Assembly (NCBI GenBank): GCA_029747585.1
Contig: JAPEVF010000240.1
Span: 1-61,670, forward strand
Length of the DNA stretch: 61,670 nt
Direction of reading: 5' to 3'
Origin: Pleurotus djamor
Lineage: Eukaryota > Basidiomycota > Agaricomycetes > Agaricales > Pleurotaceae
The notes under the pieces: model-generated
Told to the model about the DNA's origin: nothing
The model's database searches: none
The model's input: only the letters and a program-made list of their open reading frames with translations
In this document: piece after piece, positions 13,301 to 23,082 of the stretch
Layout: every line of letters begins with the position of its first letter
Numbering within the stretch: the stretch's first letter is position 1
Made by a program: the position numbers and the translations under genes

Positions 13301-14434
13301 CTCAAGCAATCTCTACCTCAACATGTGAGCATTGACACACAGAGTTAAAAATAAATGTGGCTGAACCTGAGTTTAACTTTGAGATCTTCAGCAGTGATGC
13401 CACATGGGTCATTGGGGGGCGGACGAAATGAGATGGGAAAGTAGCAGAATGTGATATTGTAAAATGCCTACAATGCTCAAATAAGAGATGTGAAGGTTCA
13501 AATCTCAGCATATGTACTACCTCAATGTGGTTGGAAACCTCAAATTCAACCAAAAGTACTTTATCAATGGCAAAGGTAAGGAGTAGATTTCGAGGATCTT
13601 TTTCTCCTTCAGCCAGGCTGGTATACCCAGAGAGGAAGGCGGAGCCCATATCCTTCAGGGCTAAACCATTGTCAGCCAATATGATCACTAGGTAAAAAAG
13701 GTTCATACCTGTCCTATGGCGGGACAGAAGGATATCTATGATGGTAAAGACATCATAGCGGACACTCTGAACCAGTGCTCTCATCTTGACCTCGGTAAAG
13801 AGGCTGGGAGAGATGCGGCGTTCAGAAAGCGCCAAGGGACTGCATCAGAAACCTTACGCATTTGTTACTTGAAGAGCTTCACCGTGTAGGCAACTCTCTT
13901 GCTTGCATAGGGCCACAAGACCATGCAAGGCGGGGACAATTGTTTCAGTATCACTGAGCTTGCCGCAGTAGAATGTAATCAAAGCATGAGCTAAAGGGCG
14001 TAACAATAAGCATATGCCCTGTGACGTCAGTGAGAATGGCCTAACTCGTCTGTCTGTTCAACCGAACGTTCACGGCCTCGCACTGGTGGAGGACCGAAGA
14101 CAAGAATTCGACACCTGTGGCGATGATTTGAGCACTGGCTATTGATATTGATCATTGAACATCCTACACACCTTTGGTTCGAATGTCGTCGTCCTCCGAG
14201 GTAAGATGTGGACCCAGGTGTTGGACGAGAACGAGGAGAGTGAGATTACCCGCTCCGATATCTCATGAAAGGATGGATATACTCAGTTTATGGGCTTTGG
14301 AAAGTATTGATTACCACCAACTCACCTGCGACCATTTCTCGGGCAATCTCGTCTCTGGCTACAGCGCTCGAAGCCATCCATGTCTCTATTTTACGAATCG
14401 AGTTAGCTTTGGGGTCGCCCGAGTCGCTGGTCAT
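10313..14434 (-). CDS. MMS19: MMS19/Met18, cytosolic iron-sulfur assembly targeting protein
   Basis: HEAT-repeat scaffold of the CIA targeting complex, which delivers Fe-S clusters to DNA polymerases, helicases and XPD. The gene reads from the ATG at 14434 (MTSDSGDPKANSIRKIETWM). The conserved N-terminal segments include LGPHLTSEDDDIRTKG, LSDTETIVPALHGLVAL and VKMRALVQSVRYDVFTIID. Middle segments near 11750-12950 are helical repeats. The C-terminal MMS19 block includes KGLLCKNHPSSFHLAMQLF, VLTKANHIKI and a last stretch VRCLALQYLAMLP through LALDDPKLKIRKATVYAQ to TGA at 10313-10315. A further small 3' exon cannot be excluded, because that TGA lies in a GTGAGT-like donor. Single Ns at about 12379 and 13003. 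The 5' exons are CpG-rich; the rest is CpG-poor. Confidence 0.9.
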
Positions 14435-14500
14435 GGTCGTAAATAGGGGAGGGAGATTGAGGAGCTAAGCGCCCGTCTCCGTTTTTCGCGACGGACTCGA
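14435..14500. promoter_or_regulatory. 66-bp divergent promoter, MMS19 / NDUFAF7-like
   Basis: Only 66 bases separate the two predicted start codons, so transcription start sites must be close together or lie inside the partner's 5' end. The spacer is CpG-rich (GCGCCC, TTCGCGACGG). No TATA box is obvious. Confidence 0.55.
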
Positions 14501-16230
14501 ATGAGGTTGCATGGATGCCCTTTCCGAACGCGCATCGTCCATTCGCGTCCTCCTTGCTTCCGTCGCCAGCTCAATGCGCACCTTTCCACCTCCGTTACGC
14601 GTTCAGAACGCGGTCGGACGGACAAATGGAATTACAACAAGTCGCCCCTCGTTGCCCATGACACCTCCGACTATAACTCCTACCCGATTGTGACCGCAAA
14701 CGACTTGGAAGACGGCGACAAGCCACCTAGCGGTGTAAAAATGCTCGTCCGGGACTTTATCGAGGACTCGCTGTACAATCCGAACTATGGTTACTTCCCC
14801 AAACAAGCTACCATATTCGACACCGTGGATTCGCCGTTCGACTTTCATTCCCTGAAAGATGCCGTCGAATTTCAGGAGGAGGTCGCAAAAAAGTACGCTG
14901 GGTACGGGCAGGACAAGCATACGGGTCCGGGGAAGCAGCTTTGGCACACGCCAACCGAGCTCTTCAAGGTGTGTGACCTTTTGCCTCTGCTGCGTGTCGT
15001 TCGTTGACCCCATTTCTCAGCCCTGGTACGGCAGAGCCATTGCACAATGCTTAGTCTCCGAATACCTGCTCAAGTATTTCCCCTACGAAGACTTCACCAT
15101 CTACGAAATTGGTGCGGGCAATGGCACCCTGGCGCTAGACATCCTGAACTACCTGAAAGAAGAGTACCCGGATGTCTATGAGCGTACGCGTTACAACATT
15201 ATTGAGATCAGTGCCAACCTAGCCAACCTACAGAAACGGAAGCTGCGTCCCCTCCATCCCTGTGTCAGGGTGTCTAATAAGAGCATTTTCCACTGGACTA
15301 CGAGGGAGCCGGCTCCGTGTTTCTTCCTAGCGATGGAAGTCATTGTGCGTTCCGTTTTTCTGAGGCTACGCGTTCCTCACTGAAAGCCCCCACGTGGCTC
15401 TTTAGGACAACTTTGCGCACGACTTGATTAGATATGACCTTCGCACATTCCAGCCTAAGCAGGGCTATGTAGTCATCGACAAGAGCGGCGACTTCGATAT
15501 GGAGTATGCCCCCGTTACAGACCATCTCGTCGCGTCCTTTCTAGATATGCGCCGGCAGCTTGGCCAGTCCCCAGCAGCCGCCAAAGTACTCCAGCGATCT
15601 CCGTTGTTGCGATCGATTTACTCAAATCTGCCCCTTGCCGCTAACCTTTCGAGTCCTGAATATATTCCGACACGCCTTCTGAGCCTTCTTAGGACCCTCA
15701 GATCCCATTTCCCTCGCCATCGGTTGCTTCTTTCCGACTTCTCCACCCTTCCCAATCAAGTTCCCGGATACAATGCTCCCGTCGTGCAAACCCGCCTAAG
15801 GAACGTTACTGTTCCCTGCTCAACGCTACTCGTTCAACCCGGTTACTTCGATATCTTCTTCCCCACTAATTTTGAGGCCCTCCGAGATATGTACGAGTGG
15901 ATCCTGGCTCAACCTTCACCCACCTCCTCATCACAAAGTCCGTTCCCTGAATACCACAACCCCCTCACGCTCTCTTCATCCTCGATGACTCTCGGCGCCG
16001 ACTTCTTCTCCTCACGAGACCGACGGCTCCCGGTCGACGGCGTGGCATCCGCTAGTGGCCTCCCCGTAGGAGAGCGCAAGTCCAGTGTCTTCACACATGC
16101 AGAATTCCTCGAAACGTATGGCGAACTAGAATCAACAAGCCTACAAAACGGGGAGAACCCTATGGTCGACTTTTACAAAAATGTCAAANTTTCTCTTTTG
16201 ATGATACCAAGTCATGTTTTCACAGTATAG
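14501..16230 (+). CDS. NDUFAF7: NDUFAF7/MidA-type mitochondrial arginine methyltransferase
   Basis: SAM-dependent methyltransferase family (former DUF185). Human NDUFAF7 dimethylates an arginine of complex I subunit NDUFS2 during assembly. The N-terminal roughly 40 residues are Arg/Ser-rich and fit a mitochondrial presequence. The core shows SGVKMLVRDFIEDSLYNPNYGYF and TELFKPWYGRAIAQCLV across the 14967-15021 intron. The SAM-binding motif is IYEIGAGNGTLALDIL, followed by FLAMEVIDNFAHDLIRYD across a second intron at about 15344-15406. The C-terminal half carries a Ser-rich insertion typical of a fungal loop. An N at 16190 sits just before the end. If it is a spurious base the protein stops about ten codons earlier (KFLF), at about 16200. 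Either way the gene meets the convergent neighbour within a few bases. Confidence 0.88.
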
Positions 16231-17238
16231 AGATAGTAATGGAACAAATCGCCTATCTCCTTCACTTCTAAGGTCGTATCTGGTCTCGTGAGGTATCGTC
16301 TTCGGAAGTGGGGCTGTCCAAAAGTCAAATATAGGAATGTGCCGCCGCCCTTTCTCAGAACTCTGCAAGAGCACCGTCAACAAATAGTTGATGGAACAGC
16401 CAGATGAGAGAGGCTCGCCTTATCACCTCACTGACTTCACGGTTACAATCTTCAATCACTTGCTCCGGTGGGTCCTATGTAATAGAGCGTAAGCCTTGAG
16501 CCCACTTGCGTCAGGGTTCGCCTACCCAAACATCCCCTTTCGCAGTCATCATGGCATCCATTGTACCTATTCTCAATCAGACGACGGAGACAGGTCCTTC
16601 TGCAACACGCACCCTTGTCAATGGCAACATCGAACGAACCGTCTTCGAAGTCCAACTTGCGGATATCCATCTCCAACCCTTGGTTCAAACCAGAGTTTGG
16701 ATAGCATGAAGTCTAGGTCAACATCATACTCACAAGTCATTTGTGGTCGCGTCTCTTGATGTAGATCCCGCATCTTGGTGATAACAACGTTGGAGTACTA
16801 AGCTCAAAGCCGTGTGAATTGCGATACAATGGTAGAAGTAGGACATACTCACATCAACATTGACGATACTCGTATAGCCGTCGTCGTACATCTAATTGGT
16901 ACGATGAGGATGGAGATATGCCGGGGGAGTGTCATCGGTGCAAACCTGCTCCGACAGCTTCGAGTTCCCGCATCCAAGTATGAGAATGCGAGAAGATTTG
17001 CTGGGTATCAACTGGCGGATTATGGGGGATATGTCGTCGTATGATTTAAACCATTCGAAGGATTCTTCGCTGTTGGATCGAAGTAAGAGGCCGGCAAAGA
17101 TCCAGGACGGGAAAAGCGCACTCTGTATATCTTTTGTTCCTATCCTATCATCTTTGAGTACCAAGAACCTCCAAAGTTGCTGATGACGGACCAATACTCT
17201 TTGGATTGATATTCTTCGTTTCTAGTTGGAAGTGACAT
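16212..17238 (-). CDS. METTL13/EEF1AKMT4-like lysine methyltransferase
   Basis: Class I SAM methyltransferase resembling the eEF1A lysine methyltransferase 4 / METTL13 group. Exons read from ATG 17238 (MSLPTRNEEYQSKEYW). They continue with SFEWFKSYDDISPIIRQL, then the SAM motif RILILGCGNSKLSE, MYDDGYTSIVNVDVS, MRDLHQETRPQMTW and LEMDIRKLDFEDGSFDVAID. The intron splice then gives KGTMDAMMTAKGDVW. The last exon has GGTFLYLTFGQPHFRRRYL and GDLFHYYLYTVKT, stop at 16212-16214. The border between exon 1 and exon 2 (about 17090-17190) is unclear. The substrate is inferred from family only. The 3' end abuts or overlaps that of the NDUFAF7-like gene, and the gene is divergent to the TMEM14 gene. Confidence 0.82.
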
Positions 17239-17349
17239 TGTTTATTGTTCACATTCTCACGTGTTCGCTCACCAATAAATAATAATATTCCCAAGCCTTT
17301 CTGACCTCCTCCTACATCCTCCTACATTCTCCCTATTGATACTGAAGAA
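17239..17349. promoter_or_regulatory. Divergent promoter, methyltransferase / TMEM14
   Basis: A 111-bp spacer between start codons. It is AT-richer than its flanks, with repeated CTCCTACAT near 17310-17330, and must serve both genes. Confidence 0.45.
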
Positions 17350-17805
17350 ATGGTCAGCATCGTNGCTCGTCAAGCCGAAAACTTGTATGCTTAACCCTTC
17401 TAGTCAGCATACCCGGCGTATATTATGGGTGGCCTCTGTCTCGTTGGAGGCATTACCGGATTCGCTCGCACGCGTTCTATCCCGTCTTTGGTAGCTGGTG
17501 TTAGGTATGCTCCGTTCAAGATATGCCCTGCGGAAGTTTAACTTGCATAGCGTTGGACTTCTTTACCTATGGAGTGCTAATAACATTCGCAACGGGACAC
17601 CCAATGGCGTTGGTGGTGCTTTGAGTAAGCGACTTCCCCCTTCCTAGACACGCACGGCCAAGGAACTGACCGCGTTCACTCAGGTGCATCGGCATTGCTC
17701 TTTGTCTCTTCCATTCCACGCGTTGCGAAAGGCCCAGTTCCTGCTATACTTGCAACCACCTCTGCAGTGACGGGACTCTATTACGGAAACGCGTACTTCA
17801 CGTAG
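17350..17805 (+). CDS. TMEM14-family small membrane protein
   Basis: Small inner-membrane protein of the TMEM14/FAX1 family. Members are implicated in mitochondrial porphyrin or chloroplast fatty acid transport; the fungal role is not established. Splicing gives exons 17350-17352, 17404-17504, 17551-17624 and 17684-17805, exactly 99 residues and the usual family size. Landmarks are AYPAYIMGGLCLVGGITGF, RTRSIPSLVAGVSVGLLYLW, GTPNGVGGALSASALLF and a C-terminal Gly/Ala helix ending LYYGNAYFT. Four hydrophobic segments are visible. The first coding exon holds only the ATG, which is followed directly by an intron containing an N. Confidence 0.85.
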
Positions 17806-17971
17806 AAGGCCCACTCTCTCATGCGACGTGTACCTACGTATTTTGTAGCCGTGTCATTCTTGCACGTCGTGAATTGCTTTCTNGTTGNCTTNCNNANCTG
17901 TAATACACNNNNCNNNNGTNNTACGNTGCTTCTCCGTTATGCTGACCAATTGATGTTGACAATTGTCCCCA

Positions 17972-18973
17972 ATGCCCGTGAACCCGGTAGCGGAGAATGT
18001 CCTGGGCACCTTGGGTGCGTAGAACACAGTCTATATAGTCAAGAATGCTGAACATTGTACAGGAGCTGTTTGTTGGACGGCCCAGCTAATTCCACAGATN
18101 TGGAAAAGTTGGCGTGAAAAATCCACGGAGGGCCTATCGCCCTGGCTGGTGTGCGTCTTTCCCCCCGGACCGCTTTATGACCTTCCTCTGAGTACTGACC
18201 GATGTAGCCTTTTGTGGGGGATTGCGGCTGTATTCCTTGGTGTATATGTTATCGTTCAGAACCTCAATATACCATTNATCCTCCAGCCACAACTTTTCGG
18301 CTGCCTATCCATAGTATCATGGGTACAGGTTTGTCCTCTCCGCCGACCGNTATANTGACCCCCTCCTTACCGTGGNTTTGTGCNTGCAGTGCTTGTATTA
18401 TGGTCGACGTATATCCCAAAGAAAGGCAGTGGCGATTCTTCTAGTTTCACTCTCACTTCTGGGTGGCCTNGAAGNGGCCATGGTGTTTGCNCTCAGAGTA
18501 CGTCTCCANAACGCGNCCGTTCTCCATAGCCTCACCTTANGATNAGCCATCATACAATTCGGGGGACAGAAGGGGTGTCATGGCGTTCGGAATAATTAGT
18601 TCGGCCATTATCTCAGTCGCCTTGTTCCCCCAATATTGGGAGATTTACAAGCATNGGGANGTTGTTGGCATCTCGCTGTCATTTATGTTTGTTGATATGA
18701 TGGGGGGAGTGTTTTCCGACCTATCACTGGCCTTCAAAGAGGAGTTTGACGTTGTTGCTGGGGTGACATACACCCTCGTAATCGTATGTNCGCCCATACT
18801 TGCCTTTCCNTGNGCCAATCCAGATTCTCATACGTTCCTAGGTTTTGGACGCNGTGGTGTTGATTGCAGCCATGATCCTGAATCCACGAGCAAANAGAAT
18901 GCGACAACGCGAGGCAGCAATCGCGGAGGAGATGAGGCAAACCACGCCGGTAGCAAGCCGCGCAACAACATAG
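17972..18973 (+). CDS. PQ-loop repeat membrane protein
   Basis: Seven-helix PQ-loop (cystinosin/Ypq/SWEET-like) membrane protein, probably a vacuolar or endomembrane transporter; the substrate is unknown. The start ATG at 17972 gives MPVNPVAENVLGTLG, then after a short intron AVCWTAQLIPQIWKSW with the first PQ motif and STEGLSPWL. Further exons read WGIAAVFLGVYVIVQNLNIP, LFGCLSIVSWVQ, CLYYGRRISQRKAVAILLV, then GIISSAIISVALFPQYWEIY with the second PQ motif, and GISLSFMFVDMMGGVFSDL. The tail VLIAAMILNPRAKRM ends at TAG 18971-18973. Several Ns fall in introns and exons and make some borders uncertain. The N-rich patch at 17882-17930 lies just upstream of the start. Confidence 0.8.
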
Positions 18974-19086
18974 ATACTGCGAACTCTNCGCGTAAATTAG
19001 AATGCCCGCGAGGGGGAATGCGTTCAAGNGTGTTGTNCAAGTCATCCATCAACCAGAAACAGCGAAGGGGTATATTCCAAAGACTN

Positions 19087-20208
19087 CTAACGACGACCGA
19101 AACCTGTGGATGCTGTGGGGTTATAACTGGTATCCAGTGAATCAACACTTGTCGTACTTTCATCAGTGCCAAGCTTGGAATGACTCCGAGAGCCCATTCC
19201 TTCTCCTTCATCGAAAAGCACTTCTTCGTGATCCTCCACGCCCGGAGGGTTTGAAAATTTTGCAGGAGCNGTTCGAGANGATGTGGAAAAATTGGACCGA
19301 TGGCCCCGACCTGGAGCACTGACGAAATCAGCGAAGCTNGAGATCGAATTNCCAGTATTCGGCGTGCGCAATGGGTTGTGGTAGAANTCTTCGACATCNT
19401 CGTCTCCNTCAGGAAGCAGAGAAGANTCGTAGCTNGANGGGAGAGCGGTNGATAGAGAACGAGCGTGTGGAAGCGATCGATAAGAGCCTTTCCGGAGATG
19501 GGAGGCGTAGGAGTAGATGAGAAGAGCAAAGTAAATCTAAACAGAATGAGTTCTCGCGTTGCTGCGGTTGATTGGACACACCNACCTTGGTTAACCAGGA
19601 GACGATGATGACAACCGCAGCCATGCCCTTTTCTTGGTTCCANATTGTCATTGCTGCNGCGGCACGCTCTGCATCCGTCATGTTGCTGGACGGNCCGCCT
19701 TCCATCACCTTTTTCTGGGCTTCTGAGTTNGCCTGCCTACGACCATCGTGNGGAGTGTAGAGCCACCAAATTACGGCGAAGAACACNGTCCAAGCGGTGG
19801 AAACGATGTGGTCTGCGAAGAAGAGATGGGCGAAATAGAGTGTGTGCTTTGGATCTTCCTATTGGGTTTGATAATGAAACGCTGCGACAAGGCCGAAGGA
19901 GGGTACCACACCTCTTTAACTGCATTGAGCCCCCAAACNAAAGCAACGAGTGCTATGACCGAGTATATGTATAAGCTGAGCTGGGCAAAGGAGCCTCCTG
20001 CGCCAGTGACGACGGCTATGAGACCGTACACGCCTGCGACTTTGTTGAGAAGCTAGNNNACATANGTTACACGGAGATTTGAGGGAAGCGCGACACNAAN
20101 GCTGACCGCGAAAAGCAGGGCGATTGTGACGCCCGTCTTCAAGTCAAGGACGCCGAGGAAGGAGGAGAGCGGCCACAAACGCCATTCCGGACGCAGAGTG
20201 AGCTTCAT
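19087..20208 (-). CDS. KEI1: Kei1, inositol phosphorylceramide synthase subunit
   Basis: Kei1 is the regulatory partner of Aur1 in Golgi inositol phosphorylceramide synthesis and is needed for Aur1 activity and localisation. The gene starts at ATG 20208 (MKLTLRPEWRLWPL), followed by FLGVLDLKTGVTIALLFAV, the signature N-terminal segment. Then come FNKVAGVYGLIAVVTGAGG and QLSLYIYSVIALVA, a further membrane segment TVFFAVIWWLY, and the conserved GMAAVVIIVSWLTK. The C-terminal third is a polar, Ser-rich tail ending TASTGFGRR at 19087. Kei1's cytosolic tail in yeast contains a Kex2 site; I do not see a clear equivalent. Many Ns lie inside. Head-to-head with the eIF4E2 gene. Confidence 0.85.
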
Positions 20209-20266
20209 CGAGGAGGAGGAGAAGAGAGGTGTTGGGCGTTACGTAATCCTGCATACTCTCTTTTTC
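20209..20266. promoter_or_regulatory. 58-bp divergent promoter, KEI1 / eIF4E2
   Basis: The shortest head-to-head spacer in the window. It contains GGAGGAGGAG and the 8-base palindrome TTACGTAA at 20239-20246, a CRE/C/EBP-like bZIP-type site. The same palindrome occurs in the VPS34 promoter at 698-705. Confidence 0.5.
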
Positions 20267-21286
20267 ATGTCTTACTTTTCCAATCAACCCAACTCTCGTT
20301 TCCTCGCTAACATATCCGCCCCGACGACGCAGGCCGCAACGACAACGACAACAACCCCTACAAAACCCCGCCAAACATCCTACAAGCTCGCCGCTACCCC
20401 CGCTCAGCAGCAGCCGAAGGAAGATCCCTCGGCCGTTCATCCTCTCAAAAACACGTATGTTCGTGGCTCANAATGCTCGCTCTATGTATCCTTTTGACGT
20501 GTAACTAGATGGGTCTTCTGGTTCCGACAACAAAGAACTCCAGGAAACAAAATTATCAGTTATGAGGAAGGTATAAAGAAAATATCTGCTTTCAGCTCGG
20601 TGAGCCGTCCTTCTCTACTGCTTCCTTGCTCACTTGGCTTACCCTCAGTCTTTCGTGTAGGTCGAATCCTTTTGGTCCATTTGGACCCATCTATCTCCAC
20701 CCTCAGCCCTCCAGCCTACCACTGATTACCTTCTCTTTCATTCTGGCATCCGCCGGCCTGTCTGGGAAGATCCTCTCAACCTCTCTGGAGGCAAATGGAT
20801 CATTCGTTTGAAGAAAGGCGTCGCTGATCGTATCTGGGAAAATTTAATCATGGCCATAGTCGGTGACCAGTTCTCTGACTGTCGAACGCCAGAAGATGGC
20901 AGTCCCAGCTGGGAAGACGAAAGCGATACTGACTCTGACTGGCCAGAAATCTGTGGTTGCACCATAAGTGTAAGACAGAGCGAAGATATCGTCAGTGTCT
21001 GGAATAGGGTCGATGGTGACCCGAAAGTCAGGGAGAGGATTCGGTGAGTCTGGCCGTTTTATCTTCCCATTGACACGCACCTGAAGCCTGAGACGATCAC
21101 AGGGATAGTATTCGGAGAGTTTTGGATTTACCCACAACAACTATCATGGAATACAAGTCCAACAACGGTCAGTCAACTCTTCTTCATCTGAGGAACCTTG
21201 TAACCCTGAATACCTGAAACCTAGACTCCATGCATGACAAGTCCAGCTTCCGTAACTCAGCCATTGATAGAGTTCCATCCACCTAG
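20267..21286 (+). CDS. eIF4E class 2 (4EHP-like) mRNA cap-binding protein
   Basis: Binds the 7-methylguanosine cap of mRNA; class 2 proteins usually repress or specialise translation. After a disordered Thr/Gln/Pro-rich N-terminus (MSYFSNQPNSRFLANI) the core reads NTWVFWFRQQRTPG, ISYEEGIKKISAFSSVESFW and SALQPTTDYLLFHSGIRPVWED across small introns. The class signature follows: GGKWIIRLKKGVADRIWENL and AIVGDQF. After an acidic insertion come ICGCTISVRQSEDIVSVWN and the C-terminal IRRVLDLPTTTIMEYKSNN. A final exon DSMHDKSSFRNSAIDRVPST ends at TAG 21284-21286. The class 2 call rests on the Tyr/Leu-for-Trp changes and on the PTTTIMEYKSN tail. Confidence 0.88.
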
Positions 21287-21507
21287 CATAACTTGTAACG
21301 TTAGGAGCAATGCAATGCGCCTGCGGACGCAGTCTGTCGCCAGATCGTGCCNATCATGTGATCACGGTAGCTGTCTTAATAATTTGCGTCATGCTTTACG
21401 CACCGCCGCTTCTGCAAGTCGGGCNCATAAAAAGTCCCAGTCCTTGCATGCGTTCTACTTATCTACTCCTCTCCTCCACTAGACGCCTCTTAACACAACA
21501 AAGATCA

Positions 21508-22122
21508 ATGTCGACACAGAAATCCGAATCTGAATGGCGTGCCATCTTGTCGCCAGAACAGGTACCTCAACCTCCCTCGGCGAAATGATTCTCAGCTCAT
21601 CAAAANCCTCTAGTTCAGAGTTTTACGCGAGAAGGGCACAGAACGGCCCGGTACTGGTGAATACAACAAACACAAAGCTCAGGGTGTATATGGCTGCGCA
21701 GGCTGCGGGACGCCATTGTACCAAAGTGCAACCAAGTTTGATGTAAGNCCATCGNNCATCACTTCCNCCCAANCTGNCTAATGTTGTTTCACTTGTCGTC
21801 AGAGCGGCTGCGGTTGGCCAGCATTCTTCGATGGTGCGATATCTTTACGTTCTTATGATTCATAACATGGCTTACATATTTGGTTCAGCCATTCCTGGCG
21901 CTGTTTCGCGCCATGAAGACCGCACCCTAGGCATGACCCGCATAGAAATTACATGTACNGCATGCGGTGGCCATTTGGGCCATGTCTTCAAAGGCGAGGG
22001 CTTCCCAACCCCAAGTACGTGCCTCTCTCGATCCACCCCAAATCAATTGATCCCAACATCAATGCACAGCGGACGAGCGACATTGTGTGAATTCGGTTTC
22101 GTTGGCCTTCAAGGATGAATGA
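21508..22122 (+). CDS. Peptide-methionine (R)-S-oxide reductase MsrB
   Basis: Reduces methionine-R-sulfoxide in proteins using thioredoxin. Exons from ATG 21508 give [18 protein letters not shown], then [20 protein letters not shown], the first zinc CxxC (CAGC), [33 protein letters not shown], the second CxxC and [13 protein letters not shown]. The last exon reads [16 protein letters not shown], with the catalytic Cys in RHCVNSV. Stop at 22120-22122. All expected zinc and catalytic cysteines are present, although an N falls next to the second CxxC. No organelle presequence is evident, so it is likely cytosolic. A few N bases lie in the intron near 21750-21780. Confidence 0.9.
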
Positions 22123-22260
22123 TTAAATACTCGTAGCATCGATCCAGTTGAATTGAACACGGTTTCATGCATATCACGATATAAAGATTCCGTAAGATAA
22201 TTGAGAGTCCTGATGATGAGCGATGACTGCACGAGAGAAACATAAAGTGAATGGCTCGAA

Positions 22261-22905
22261 TTAGATGTTCTCCATGGTTGCAACAAGGTCGTCAAGTTCT
22301 GTCTTCGATGCTTTATATTTAGCTTCAGCCTCCTGCATATCAAGACAATGGTCAGCTCAGGTTGACGCAGAAAGGGATACACAGGCACCTCGTATTTCTT
22401 CTCCCATGCTTCTCGTTCTTGCTCCAGCCGCTGAACCTGGCGTTCGAAGTGCTCAGCTTTAACGTCAACCTGCCTCAATCTAAGCAATGGCTTCAGTATC
22501 AAAGACGAGCACGAGGCAGCNCGTCGNATTACGCACTTCTCGACCGTCTCTTTAACATTCTGCTCCGCTGCGTCCAACTCTTCCTCAAGCAGTGCGACCT
22601 TGCGATTAAGATTGTCGTTCGTGGTTTTGGTGCTCTCGCCATCGTTCTGGAAGGTTCGGAGCTCCTTCACCTTTTCTTCGAGCGAGTCGTTTTCATCTGA
22701 TGCTTTATCCAGGCGGTGTTTGAGTGACGAGATCTCTTGTTCGCGTTCGGTGAGCTCTTGCTTCAGCTTCTTGACCTCAGCCTCAGCCTTTTCGGCGCGG
22801 TCGACGGCATTATCAGCCTCGGTGCGAAGGGCGGCGAGTTTCTGGGGGAGTGTGAGAGGCGCTAGGCAGTTTGGATGGGCTACGTACCTCTTTGATCTTA
22901 TCCAT
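22261..22905 (-). CDS. Tropomyosin, short fungal type
   Basis: Coiled-coil protein that runs along formin-made actin cables and stabilises them for myosin-V transport and cytokinesis. Exon 1 encodes MDKIKE. After the intron 22887-22839 the reading continues KLAALRTEADNAVDRAEKAE with regular heptads (EVKKLKQELTEREQEISSL, KVALLEEELDAAEQNVKETV), then KAEHFERQVQRLEQEREAWE and the end KASKTELDDLVATMENI at 22264. Length of about 160 residues matches budding- and fission-yeast tropomyosins. Charged heptad pattern without prolines, and the N-terminal MDKIKEK typical of the family, make the call strong. Divergent from the DUF2408 gene. Confidence 0.92.
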
Positions 22906-23082
22906 TGGCTGAAACGATTGTCTAGTTGGAGGGAGGAATGAAACCGCCTTGATGCTATTTAAGGCAGTCATAATCACCCGTGAGAATCAGCCCCTTTGTT
23001 TCCAGTGCCGAGCGACTTCATACTTCCTCGTCCTTCTCCTCCTCGTCCCTTTCTCATCCCATCTCTCTCGCACCTCAGAGCC
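22906..23082. promoter_or_regulatory. Divergent promoter, tropomyosin / DUF2408 gene
   Basis: A 177-bp spacer between start codons with a pyrimidine-rich plus-strand tract (about 23030-23075, CTTCTCCTCCTCG) immediately before the DUF2408 start, as is common before fungal start codons. Confidence 0.45.

Noticed and set aside
13485..13510. GGTTCAAATC resembles a tRNA T-loop.
   Set aside because: It lies in an MMS19 intron/exon stretch and no acceptor, D or anticodon arms can be folded around it.
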